DNA from: an uncultured Geobacteraceae bacterium
GTDB taxonomy: Bacteria > Desulfobacterota > Desulfuromonadia > Geobacterales > Pseudopelobacteraceae
Reading direction: 5' to 3'
Length of the DNA: 64,000 nt
Assembly (NCBI GenBank): GCA_903901875.1
Contig: CAIUSO010000055.1
Coordinates: 1 to 64,000, forward strand
Part shown: one piece after another, positions 52,213 to 61,572 of the stretch
Layout of the letters: each line of letters opens with the position of its first letter
Numbering within the stretch: position 1 is the first letter of the stretch
Notes under the pieces: generated by a model
What the model saw: the letters and a program-made list of their open reading frames with translations, nothing else
What the model was told of the DNA's origin: nothing
Databases searched by the model: none
Translations under genes and position numbers: made by a program

Positions 52213-55200
52213 TTATCTAGTAATATCAACCATTTTGCCGGTCAGCAGGCCATGGGGATGACTATCATCGTCACGCCGTCGAATGAGACAGACAAAGTGT
52301 CGTGTTGTCCCATCGGGCACTACCAGCCGTATGTCACACCGTCGGCTTTCTCCCGGATTCAGCGAATAAGCCAGCGTCTGCAACGGTATCCTCTCTTCAG
52401 GGGACACCAGCGTGAAAAACGACTCGGCCTCCAGAGGGGAGTGCGTGTCCAGCTGAGGATACAAGTACCGTACCGAATCGGAAAGAGTAATGGCACCACT
52501 CTTCAGATCCCAGGTAAAGGTGACAATGTCGATGATCTGCTGAAGATCGTGGAGTTCATCCTCTCGCCGTTGCAATTCGACCCTTGTCTGTTCCCGGTCC
52601 CTTCTTTCCACCTCATACTTTCGGTCCAGTTCGGCATAACTCTCTTTCAGCTCTTCATTCAATCGTTTCACCGCCATCTCCGCTTCCTTAACGCGGGTGA
52701 TGTCGGTGAAGAGGACCACGGCACCAGCAATGGTTCCGATATCGGTTCTGAACGGCAGAATCCTGATGAGGATATAGCGGCTGCCAAAGGGTGCGGCGTC
52801 CTCTTTTTCAATGATCGTACCGGTGGAGAGGACGGTGCGTATATCTTCCATCAGGCGCGATTGGTCAGACAGGTGGTACGCAATATGCTCGATAGGTCGC
52901 CCCACATCGTGGGGCACCAGACGAAAAAAACCGGAAACGGCAGCGTTGAACTTCCTGATACAGAGGCGGGTATCGACGAAGACGGTTCCCACATCAATAC
53001 TTAACAGAAGATTGTCGTGATCATAGTTAAGACTCCTCAGTTCGATGTTTTTCCTCTCGAACTCCGAGTTAACGGTAAAGAGTTCTTCATTGACTGAATG
53101 CAACTCTTCGTTGGTGCTCTGTAACTCCTCATTGGACGCCAGCAGCTCTTCGTTGGTGGCCTGCAGCTCTTCATTACTTGCCTGCAACTCCTCATTGGAA
53201 GCCTGGAGGTTTTCCCTGGTCAGTTTAAGCTCAAGTTCCAGGTCGGAGATATGGTACCGGTATATGGACTCCTCTTCAGACACGTCAGTTGATTCTTTTA
53301 TTTGTGGGGGGAGCAACGGCAACGGACTCGATTCGTCAGAACGGAAGCCAACAAAATAGTGGCTCATTTTACTGCGCTGATCATAGAGCGGTTCCACCGA
53401 AACCGTAATCTTGGCGGTGGCACCCCCTTCCCTCATGATCGGCACCCCCCCCAGCATCGAAGTTTCACGATTGCGTATGGCCCTTTGCAGGGTGGTACTG
53501 ACGGCCACGAGCAATTCGTCGGCGATATTGGAGAGTACATCAAGATCGGTACGACCGGTTGTCGGCTTAAAATAGGTTTGCATATCACCGAAATAGTGAA
53601 GAACACTCCGGTTTTCATCGACGATTACCCCGGTAGGAATATGGCGATCAAGGAGCAGATCATAATCGTTCAGCAGTTGCCGATCCAGGTTTACAGAGCT
53701 GCCGTAGGAATGAGACGGCGGTCTCTTGGCGACCTGAAACGTTTGTTGTGGGGAAACCGCGAAATCCATGGGCATCCGCACTTCCCGTTTTTTTCGGTAC
53801 ACTTTATGGCGGGCTTCCAATGTTTCGAACTCGGCATCAATGGCCCCCAGTCCTTCACTGCTACCAAGAAACAGCACGCCGGATACTTTCAGAGCGTAGT
53901 GAAAGGTGGCGATAACCCGTTCCTGCACCTCCGGTTCCAGGTAGATCATCATATTGCGACAACAGATCAGATCCGTTTTAGTAAACGGCGGATCGGTGAG
54001 AACATTGTGCGGTGCGAACACCACCATTTGGCGAATTTCCTGGTTCGGACGCCAGGTATCATGGGGTTCCTGTCGAAAAAAACATTCAAGGCGCTCCGGC
54101 GACACATTTTTTATCCGATCACGGCCATAGGCACAGGCAGCGGCAATTTCAATGGCGTGCTTATGGACATCGGTGGCGAATATGGTTATTTTCCCCCGGT
54201 AGCCGACACGTTCCGCCTCCTCCGCAAATAGTATGGCAAGTGAGTAGGCCTCTTCTCCCGTAGCACAGCACGATGACCAGATCCGCAATTCTTCAGGCGG
54301 CGGGACAGAGCTGAACAGTTCCGGCACTATGGTGGTCGCCAGGTATTCGAAGGCAAGCGGATCGCGGAAAAATTCGGTGACACCAATCAGCAAGTCACTG
54401 TACAGCGCAGCCAATTCTTCCTGATCGCTGGTCAGAATTGCGGCATAATCATTGATCGAAGAGAGCCTTTTCATTTCGATCCGTCTGCGAATCCGTCTCC
54501 CCACGGTGGTAGCCTTATAGCGGGAGAAATCAACATTAAATCCTCGCCGCAGCAGCGCGAATATTTCGGCAAACTCCCCCTCGTCATGGAATACTTCGAC
54601 AGCATGGGATATCCGTGACCGAACGGCATCCGGATCCTTGCCGTATTCGATCAGAAGTCTCGGCATCCGCTCCGGCGTTGATTTAAAATCATAACAGCCG
54701 CTTGCTATGGCATTACGCGGCATCCCATCAAACTGGGCCGAATCGGGGGACTGGATGATCACCAGGCCACCGGCGTCACGTATGAAGGGTATGCCACGGG
54801 ACCCATCGGAACCGGTGCCGGAGAGTATGATGGCAATCCCACGATTACCAACGTCTTCTGCGAGGGAACGAAAAAAAGCATCTATCCCCAAGGCAGCAGG
54901 TACGCTCGGCAAATTCTCGCGCAGAGTTATTCTGCCCGACTCCACCCCCATTCGGAGGCGCGGTGGCGAAAGATAAATGGTATTCGGCTCAAGTTGAATC
55001 CCCTCCTTCGCTTGGTGGATGGGCATATCAGTGTGCCGTGCAAGAAGGTCATCCATGAGACTTTTAAAATCAGGTGACAGATGCTGAATTACAACGAATG
55101 CCATGCCACTGTCTGGCGGCATGGCAGAAAAAAACTGCTCGAGTGCTTTCAAGCCACCGGCCGAAGCACCTATGGCAACTATATGAAATTGTTTACACAT
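52213..55200 (-). CDS. CheB-CheR-PAS fusion without kinase
   Basis: 995 residues. CheB (about 5-190; GASAGG, VIQHLSPDF, GTGSDGSRG) and CheR (about 210-480; CATGEEAYSLA, FATDVHKHAIE) as in the neighbour at 47195, a spacer of about 180 residues, a SNEELQ heptad coiled coil, PAS and a final PAS (ITLSDSVRYLYPQLD). The catalytic landmarks of both enzymes are intact, but there is no kinase and no receiver, unlike its paralog. The ATG at 55200 is better than a TTG at 55206. The ribosome site is weak (GGAAGAT). Likely paralog arisen by duplication, now specialised. Confidence 0.92.
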   Translation of the reverse strand: MCKQFHIVAIGASAGGLKALEQFFSAMPPDSGMAFVVIQHLSPDFKSLMDDLLARHTDMPIHQAKEGIQLEPNTIYLSPPRLRMGVESGRITLRENLPSVPAALGIDAFFRSLAEDVGNRGIAIILSGTGSDGSRGIPFIRDAGGLVIIQSPDSAQFDGMPRNAIASGCYDFKSTPERMPRLLIEYGKDPDAVRSRISHAVEVFHDEGEFAEIFALLRRGFNVDFSRYKATTVGRRIRRRIEMKRLSSINDYAAILTSDQEELAALYSDLLIGVTEFFRDPLAFEYLATTIVPELFSSVPPPEELRIWSSCCATGEEAYSLAILFAEEAERVGYRGKITIFATDVHKHAIEIAAACAYGRDRIKNVSPERLECFFRQEPHDTWRPNQEIRQMVVFAPHNVLTDPPFTKTDLICCRNMMIYLEPEVQERVIATFHYALKVSGVLFLGSSEGLGAIDAEFETLEARHKVYRKKREVRMPMDFAVSPQQTFQVAKRPPSHSYGSSVNLDRQLLNDYDLLLDRHIPTGVIVDENRSVLHYFGDMQTYFKPTTGRTDLDVLSNIADELLVAVSTTLQRAIRNRETSMLGGVPIMREGGATAKITVSVEPLYDQRSKMSHYFVGFRSDESSPLPLLPPQIKESTDVSEEESIYRYHISDLELELKLTRENLQASNEELQASNEELQATNEELLASNEELQSTNEELHSVNEELFTVNSEFERKNIELRSLNYDHDNLLLSIDVGTVFVDTRLCIRKFNAAVSGFFRLVPHDVGRPIEHIAYHLSDQSRLMEDIRTVLSTGTIIEKEDAAPFGSRYILIRILPFRTDIGTIAGAVVLFTDITRVKEAEMAVKRLNEELKESYAELDRKYEVERRDREQTRVELQRREDELHDLQQIIDIVTFTWDLKSGAITLSDSVRYLYPQLDTHSPLEAESFFTLVSPEERIPLQTLAYSLNPGESRRCDIRLVVPDGTTRHFVCLIRRRDDDSHPHGLLTGKMVDITR

Positions 55201-55202
55201 TA

Positions 55203-55416
55203 TCAAAGCCCATCTTCCAAATTTATAATGACCCGTTCCAGGCTGGACAGTTTACAGGGTTTCTGGATAAATCCTACCCGACCAGTTTCTTTGTCTCGTG
55301 GGACAATCACATCCTCACAATAACCACTTGTTATGATGATAATTATTTTGGTGTTATCGGGTAAGCACACTGGCATAATACTAGAACCAGTTGCAAAATA
55401 TCTACTTACAACTTCT
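55203..55416 (-). pseudogene. C-terminal half of a receiver domain (relic)
   Basis: A frame of about 70 codons, open from 55416 to a TGA at 55205-55203, reads TKIIIITSGYCEDV, then VGFIQKPCKLSSLE and ends NLEDGL. This is the second half of a receiver domain: the conserved IIITSGY strand and the QKP lysine-proline motif are there, while the phospho-acceptor half is gone. Its stop lies just before the CheB-CheR start. A short internal ATG at 55376 lacks a ribosome site. I read it as the remains of a response regulator or hybrid kinase truncated when the CheB-CheR gene arrived. Confidence 0.6.
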
Positions 55417-55449
55417 TACATCGACCGGGGGCAGAGCTATAAACACGTA

Positions 55450-56652
55450 TTAATGAGGGGAGACCGGTGCCAGAAAAGCGTACCCCGCGCTTTGACGGGC
55501 TCGTAAGGGAAAATCAGAGAGAGGGTCAGCGGATCGTACCTTGGCCCGAAGCCGACTGAACATAGTCTCGAGTCTTTGGTTTGCATGCTCATTGTATATG
55601 CTTCCAAGGACAGCCAGAATTTCCACACGCATCACAGACTCACCATTTCGCTCTGTCAGCAATTTAAGCACAATTGCCTGCTGGGAGGTGAGCGGGATGG
55701 CAATATTGCGAGGGGTAATCAATAGCGAGCGCAGACCGTCAAAATACCAACCCGGCCTGCTGGGTGGGGACAAGCGCCGCCCTATACTTTCAATGGTGGC
55801 ATGAATTTCCTCCGGGTCTACGGGCATATGCAGGAAAGAGTCAGCACCATTTCTCAGCAATTTCAGTTTCATTTCCAACGTGTTTGTTTCAGACAATACG
55901 ATAATACCACACGGGCTCTTCTCCCTGATGTCCTGAATCAGACGCATTCCCTCATCTTCAGGTGGACCGGGAGCAATTATCGTTATATCGGCTTTAGACC
56001 CAGGAAAAATCGTTTTCACATTATTCCAGCTACCTACTCCGCGTACATTGTAGCCGAAGTACTCGAGAGAACGTACGAGCGCCCCACGAAGAGTCGCGTT
56101 TTCCTGAATAACAAGGACATTTATTGAGCCGCTATGAAGCAGGGGGGACGAGTATACCTGCTGTACGAGATGGTCGTGGTACTCACGGATTTTTACCTCA
56201 GCAGAACCGACCTTATGTTTTTCCTCTGAAGCACTGTATTTCTCTTCATTAACGTGCTTTGATTCCTTTATCTCCGTAAAATCGGTAAGGATACCATTCC
56301 AGAGGACGCTCCCATCTTCCAGACGGCGCGGAAGTGCGGTTGCAAGTATCCATTTCATCTTCCCGCTACGTGTCCGTATCCGATGCTCATGGTGCCAAGG
56401 GGTGAGGTTACTTACTGCATACTCAACTGATTTACGATGACTCGGCCTGTCCTCATCAATTATGCAGAGTGTCATGGCGTCTGCATCCTGACAAGCCTCT
56501 GTGGGGGATACTTCAAAGAGATCCTCAACGCCATCGCTCACATAGGGAAAAGTCCAGCTTCCGTCAGTGCCAACCAGAAACTGGTACACAACGCCAGGGA
56601 TGGACTTCGCGATATCCATGAGCATTTCTGTGAAATTGTGCTGGCTATTCAC
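55450..56652 (-). CDS. PAS / degenerate receiver / winged-helix transcription factor
   Basis: 400 residues. PAS domain (about 15-130, with SDGVEDLFEVSP), then a receiver-like domain (about 180-295) in which the acceptor region reads ADITIIAPGPPEDEG, so the phosphorylatable Asp is replaced by Ala; the lysine region is HMPVDP. The C-terminal ~95 residues form an OmpR-type winged helix (TSQQAIVLKLLTERNGESV, RLETMFSRLRAKV). Likely a PAS-controlled DNA-binding regulator independent of phosphorylation. It opens with GTG. Upstream, 104 bases on, are relics. Confidence 0.8.
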   Translation of the reverse strand: MNSQHNFTEMLMDIAKSIPGVVYQFLVGTDGSWTFPYVSDGVEDLFEVSPTEACQDADAMTLCIIDEDRPSHRKSVEYAVSNLTPWHHEHRIRTRSGKMKWILATALPRRLEDGSVLWNGILTDFTEIKESKHVNEEKYSASEEKHKVGSAEVKIREYHDHLVQQVYSSPLLHSGSINVLVIQENATLRGALVRSLEYFGYNVRGVGSWNNVKTIFPGSKADITIIAPGPPEDEGMRLIQDIREKSPCGIIVLSETNTLEMKLKLLRNGADSFLHMPVDPEEIHATIESIGRRLSPPSRPGWYFDGLRSLLITPRNIAIPLTSQQAIVLKLLTERNGESVMRVEILAVLGSIYNEHANQRLETMFSRLRAKVRSADPLSDFPLRARQSAGYAFLAPVSPH

Positions 56653-56828
56653 AGTTACACCAGAAGTGTCTTATATGTCGCAGGGTTATCACTCTCAACG
56701 GTGTGCTTTCCAAATCCGGCCTGTAATTGCAATTTATTTGGCTTAATGTAATAGACTTAAGCATTGTGAACACACTCCATTGTGTGGGCTGATTTGTCAA
56801 ATTTTCGAAGTGATATTGTCTTGTAAAT

Positions 56829-57011
56829 CAACTTTTTTTTGCGAGCATAATACGCTGCCCATCCACGTGAACCGCTTGCAATAAAAGGGAAAACTCCCGC
56901 TCCTGCATTGGCCTTCCAATCGAATTGACGCCCTTTCCTCTTCCGCCATTCTTCAGCCAGTGCCCCCAAGGTGGCAGCGGCAAGTACCGCTTGGCGGATT
57001 TGGTTCGGCCT
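56829..57011 (-). pseudogene. hsdS (type I restriction specificity subunit) fragment
   Basis: The frame reads IRQAVLAAATLGALAEEWRK and, about 25 residues on, SGSRGWAAYYA. The first matches the central conserved helix of HsdS (LRQAVL...LTEEWR), the second the start of a target-recognition domain (SGSRGW..YY). Before and after there is nothing HsdS-like in frame, and no hsdM or hsdR lies in the window, so this is a decayed piece. It sits inside a longer open frame (57218-56757) that also reads through the repeat element upstream. Confidence 0.55.
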
Positions 57012-57125
57012 GGTATTTAAGGATAAACTAATAGATAAAAAACTACAATTTATTAATAATATGCTCTGCACATCAATGGTACCACCACATGCTGAGCAAT
57101 AATCAACCCCCCACCATACTATGTT

Positions 57126-57281
57126 TGATGCACTCGCAAAAAAGCAGACAAGTTCCCTCCCCAGGAGGGGGAGGGTTAGGGAGGGGGCGTTTTCTGATGT
57201 TATATCGACAAGATGCAAAATATTCCCCCCTCCTGACCTCCCCCCGCCTGGGGGAGGAAATTACTTTTTGCGAGAGCATCA
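57126..57281. repeat. palindromic element with TGATGC-CTCGCAAAA termini
   Basis: About 156 bases with inverted ends, TGATGCACTCGCAAAAAAG and CTTTTTGCGAGAGCATCA, and inner arms CCTCCCCAGGAGGGGGAGGG / CCTCCCCCCGCCTGGGGGAGG. The ends match the left end of the element at 13008. ATGTT stands on the left flank and again overlapping the right end, perhaps a target duplication. It sits between the hsdS relic and the broken receiver genes. Confidence 0.7.
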
Positions 57282-57858
57282 TGTTTGGCAATCGGAAATT
57301 ACGCGTTTCATTTCCAAGATCAATTGCTTTACCTCTAAAGGTTTTGATAAATAGCCATCAAAACCTACTTTCAAAATGAGATCAAAAGAGTCTGTTTCCA
57401 AGGCTTTCAAGCATTCAATTCCATTGAGAGAAGAAACAACTTCATGCCCCTGCCTGCTGAGGATCGTTTTGGTGCATTTCATATTCGTGGAATTATCCTC
57501 AACCACGAGAATCCGTAATGGTGCCAGTTCCCAGGACGTGCAGATAGGCTGGGGCGGTGGTTTCGCTGTTACCGTTTTAAACGGAGTGCAAAATGGCAGT
57601 GAACGCGATAATCGGGACATCATGATTGAGAACACGAGAAGCTGGGTCCCGAATGATTTTAGTAGCGGTGTATCCATCCATTTCCAACATTTGACAGTCC
57701 ATGAGCACCAGATCGTAGATACTTTTTTCGAGGACGGTTACTGCTTCAGCACCATGATGTGCAACATCAACACTGTAGCCGAAACTCACCAGCATATGCT
57801 TGGCAATCCGCTGGTTTATAACATTATCTTCTACCAGTAATACTCTTGTTTCTCCCAT
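57279..57858 (-). pseudogene. broken tandem-receiver gene (two deletions, frame change)
   Basis: From an ATG at 57858 with AAAGGAG upstream a receiver begins normally (TRVLLVEDNVINQRI, LMDCQMLEMDG) and stops at FTAILHSV, missing its last ~45 residues. In another frame a proline-rich linker leads to a second receiver (RILVVEDNSTN) that jumps from FDLIL to KVGFDGYLSKPL, so the acceptor helix and about 45 residues are deleted. The stop is at the edge of the repeat element. The first half shares [14 protein letters not shown] with the receiver of 62020-64000, suggesting duplication and decay. Confidence 0.7.
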
Positions 57859-57950
57859 GAAAACTCCTTTGATATTCCAAGCTGAGGTTATCCGACACGC
57901 AACAAAACTTCACGCAGGTAACGAAAAAATAAAGACCAGCTGGTTAAACA

Positions 57951-60900
57951 CTAAAAATACGTATTCTTGATTTCCTTAATGGTCTGGTCAATAATTTCTG
58001 CCAATTCCAGAAATATTTCATTTACCGTATCAACATCGTTCTGCCGTGCAGCAGTTTCCAATCTCAGGCAGGTTTCTCTAAGTGCAGGTGCCGATATATT
58101 AGCGGCCACTCCTTTCATGGTATGGGCCATATTGCGGATGTTGGCACAGTCGTTGTTGAGGCTATAGGATTGTAATGTGTTAAAATAATCGGGCAAGGCC
58201 TCGGTAGAATCCTCCAGAATAGACCGGATAAATTCGGTATCATTGTCCATGTTGGCAAGTATTTCTTCTTTATCGAACAGCATTAATTCACTCGTTGGCC
58301 CACTTTTGAAGGCTTTGTCAGCATCAAGAGACAAGTTCTCGCTGTTAAGCCATTTTTCAATTACCATTGCGAGGATTTCTTTCTTGACCGGCTTTACCAG
58401 ATAGTCATTCATTCCAGCAGCTACACAGGTTTCTCGATCACCAGCAGTTGCATTGGCAGTCATGGCGATAATTGGAATAGTACAGTTTTCTCTATTCGCC
58501 CCCCCACTACGAATAACTGCTGTTGCCTCAAAACCATTCATTACCGGCATCTGACAATCCATAAGGACCAGATCATAATGTATCATTTGTATTGCCCGCA
58601 CCGCTTCCTGGCCGTCTGCGACCACATCAAGTCGATAGCCAAGTGACTTAAGCATCGTCTGAGCAACCTTTTGGTTAATAACGTTATCTTCTACCAACAG
58701 GATGCGTACTCCTGTTCTCAGAGACTCTGCGATAATGTGTCGGGTAATAATGCCCTGCGGAATTGCTTCATTAGAATGGCTCTTTTCCTCAATATCCCGT
58801 CCAAGAACCAGCTCAAGACATTCATACAGTTGGTCTTGGCGCACCGGTTTATGCAGATAACCAGAAAAACCAATCTTCTCCAGATGCCCAGCGTCCCCCC
58901 TCCTGGCGATTGACGTCAACATCACCATTAGCGTAGAAGCTACGAGCGGTTCTGCCTTAATTTTCTGCCCCAGTTCAACACCATCCATGTCCGGCATCTC
59001 CTGATCCAGAATTGCAATACGGAATGGGTCGCCGGATCGTTTGGCCTCCAAAAGCATCTCAAACCCCTCCATTGCATGGGAGGCGACGTCGTAACGGCAC
59101 CCCCAATGTCTCAAGAGGCTTTTCATCAAGATGCGATTAGTCGCATTATCTTCAACAACGAGTATACGTTCATTAACAAGTCGCTCACGACCGATAAGTT
59201 GCATAGATTTATAGAGATCTGGCGTCTGACTGAATTGTTTTTGTAAACTAAGGACAAACCAGAAGGTGGAACCCTTTCCCTCATCGCTTGCGACACCTAT
59301 CTCTCCCCCCATCAACTGTGTCAACTGGCGACAGATGGCCAAGCCGAGACCGGTTCCTCCAAAATTCCGGGTGGTACTGCTATCAACCTGAGTGAAGGAA
59401 TCAAAAATAGCCGACAAACGTGATTCAGGGATACCGATACCGGTATCCTGCACCTCAAAGAGAATGGCCGCACGCTCATCTTGATCTGATTTGAGCGTGG
59501 CCCTTATAACCACCTCTCCCTTACGAGTAAACTTAATTGCGTTGCAAACCAGATTAGTAACAATTTGACGTATCCTTCCCGGATCTCCTTTCAAATAGGA
59601 TGGTATGGCGGGATCAATATGGCAGATCAACTCCAGTCCAGCTTCCTCGCTCCGTAATGCCAGGAGTTCAGCCGTATCTTCGAGAGTCATGCGCAGGTCG
59701 AAATCAAGTATTTCTAAGTCAAGCTTACCGGCCTCTATCTTTGAGAAATCAAGTATCTCGTTGATAATGGTCAACAGGTTTTCACCGCTCTTACGGACTA
59801 TTTCAGCATATTCCCTTTGTTCAGGAGTCAGAACGGTTTCAAACAGCATGGCGTTCATACCGAGGACTCCGTTCATTGGGGTACGAATCTCATGACTCAT
59901 GGTAGCAAGGAATGAACTCTTGGCTCGACTGGCCGCCTCTGCCAAATCCTTTGCCTGTTTCAATTGGGCCTCAATTTCCCGACTCTTGGTTACGTCCTCA
60001 GTTACGGCAATATAATGGGTGATCTCGCCTTGAGCATCGGTTATGGGAGATATTTTCGCTTGCTCAATGAACAAGCTACCCGCTTTATCCTTATTTATGA
60101 ACTCCCCTTCCCATATATTACCGGTGGTGATGGTTCTCCATAAATCAGTAAAAACCTCCGGTTTGGTATCTCCCGACTTCAGTATGCGCGGGTTTTGACC
60201 AATGGCCTCTTCGGCTGTGTACCCGGTCATACTGGTGAAATGGGGGTTAACAAATTCGATGATACCCTGTGCATCGGTAATCACTACTGTGACGGGGCTT
60301 TGTTCAATGGCCTGCGATAGTTTGATCAGTCGGTTCTCAGTGGCTCTACGCCAGGAGATGTCCAGCAGCACCACTACCGCATACCGGCGACTATTCACGG
60401 TAAAAGAGTTAATCTTGCAGGCGTACCAGGTCTCCGTGCCATGGGATTTATAGTTGAAGTCGTGACAGTATTCTTGAGCGGTACCCTTGAGTACGTCCCT
60501 GACACCCGCTATCAACTCTTCGGTACTTTGCTGTTGTTCACTCCAGAGCTGCTGACACACGGTAAAAAAGTTCATCCCAATACATGACACCGGGAGAGCA
60601 CCAGTTGCATTTTCAACAAACGAATCCCATCCCCGATTACTCTGGGAGATGATGCCCTCATCAGTAACAACACAAATTTGAGCAATGAGACCATTTAAAA
60701 CATTGGCCGCTTCTGTGGCCTGAAGCAGTTGTAGCTCAGTCTCTTTACTGGTAATTTCCAGCTCTTTTCGTCTCGTAATATCACGCCAGCTACTATAAAT
60801 TACCGGGCGACCCTTCATGGAAATCACACTTAACGAGGTGTCTGCCCAAAAGGGCGTTCCGTCTGCCCGTAACCGGAGTGACTCGAATGCCGTGCTTCCG

Positions 60901-61544
60901 TGTTTCATCGCACTTTCTATACATTCAGCAATAACCTCCGAAGACAGACGCCCGCCAGGCTGATACAGGGGGGCAAATGCTGTCGGTGACTGTCCACACA
61001 ACTGCTCGCGGCTACAGCGGAACAGTTCTTCTGCTTTCCTATTGCAATCAATAAAAACTCCGTCGCAATACAACATATGTGCGTCGGGAGATTTTTCGAA
61101 CATCAGGCGAAAGCGGTCCTCGCTTTCCTTGAGCTCTCGTTCTACCCTAATTCGATGGGCACAAAACTGTATACTATCGAAGAGCTGAGACCTGCGAATC
61201 GGCTTGAGAACATACTTGTCAACACCAAGATCTATCGCCCGCCTTAAGTAGTCTCCCGAATCAAAAGCTGTCATAAAAATTATAGGAGTAGATCTATCCG
61301 ACTGTCGGATGTGCTCCGCCATTTCCATGCCGCCCATTACGGGCATATGGATATCGGAAATAATGATGTCTGGATGGAAAAATCGATAGGCGTTGAGTCC
61401 CTCGTGGCCATTACGGGCGGTCAACAGCTTCGCGCACCTCCGGGAGATCATCCGAGATGCTTGTACAAATACGTCCTCTTCATCCTCCACGTACAAGATG
61501 GTGAGGGTTTTCAAAAACTCGCTATCAAATATGTCAGTATCCAT
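57951..61544 (-). CDS. Hybrid kinase REC-PAS3-HK-REC-REC-HPt
   Basis: 1197 residues from the ATG at 61544 (AGGTGA eight bases upstream; the ATG at 61553 sits on the ribosome site). Domains: receiver (10-125, IISDIHMPVMGG), three PAS domains (about 135-245, 265-390, 400-520), kinase with [14 protein letters not shown], ATPase with GTGLGLAICRQ, two receivers (LDQEMPDMDG and LMDCQMPVMNG) and a C-terminal histidine phosphotransfer domain with MAHTMKGVAAN. A complete phosphorelay in one soluble protein. The N-terminal receiver resembles that of 13175-15100. It follows the single receiver gene at 61573 by 28 bases. Confidence 0.93.
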   Translation of the reverse strand: MDTDIFDSEFLKTLTILYVEDEEDVFVQASRMISRRCAKLLTARNGHEGLNAYRFFHPDIIISDIHMPVMGGMEMAEHIRQSDRSTPIIFMTAFDSGDYLRRAIDLGVDKYVLKPIRRSQLFDSIQFCAHRIRVERELKESEDRFRLMFEKSPDAHMLYCDGVFIDCNRKAEELFRCSREQLCGQSPTAFAPLYQPGGRLSSEVIAECIESAMKHGSTAFESLRLRADGTPFWADTSLSVISMKGRPVIYSSWRDITRRKELEITSKETELQLLQATEAANVLNGLIAQICVVTDEGIISQSNRGWDSFVENATGALPVSCIGMNFFTVCQQLWSEQQQSTEELIAGVRDVLKGTAQEYCHDFNYKSHGTETWYACKINSFTVNSRRYAVVVLLDISWRRATENRLIKLSQAIEQSPVTVVITDAQGIIEFVNPHFTSMTGYTAEEAIGQNPRILKSGDTKPEVFTDLWRTITTGNIWEGEFINKDKAGSLFIEQAKISPITDAQGEITHYIAVTEDVTKSREIEAQLKQAKDLAEAASRAKSSFLATMSHEIRTPMNGVLGMNAMLFETVLTPEQREYAEIVRKSGENLLTIINEILDFSKIEAGKLDLEILDFDLRMTLEDTAELLALRSEEAGLELICHIDPAIPSYLKGDPGRIRQIVTNLVCNAIKFTRKGEVVIRATLKSDQDERAAILFEVQDTGIGIPESRLSAIFDSFTQVDSSTTRNFGGTGLGLAICRQLTQLMGGEIGVASDEGKGSTFWFVLSLQKQFSQTPDLYKSMQLIGRERLVNERILVVEDNATNRILMKSLLRHWGCRYDVASHAMEGFEMLLEAKRSGDPFRIAILDQEMPDMDGVELGQKIKAEPLVASTLMVMLTSIARRGDAGHLEKIGFSGYLHKPVRQDQLYECLELVLGRDIEEKSHSNEAIPQGIITRHIIAESLRTGVRILLVEDNVINQKVAQTMLKSLGYRLDVVADGQEAVRAIQMIHYDLVLMDCQMPVMNGFEATAVIRSGGANRENCTIPIIAMTANATAGDRETCVAAGMNDYLVKPVKKEILAMVIEKWLNSENLSLDADKAFKSGPTSELMLFDKEEILANMDNDTEFIRSILEDSTEALPDYFNTLQSYSLNNDCANIRNMAHTMKGVAANISAPALRETCLRLETAARQNDVDTVNEIFLELAEIIDQTIKEIKNTYF

Positions 61545-61572
61545 ATAACTCATCACCTTTATTGCTACAAAC

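Noticed and set aside
53302-54231. 309-codon plus-strand frame opposite the CheB-CheR gene
   Set aside because: Antisense to conserved CheR sequence; no ribosome site or recognisable family.
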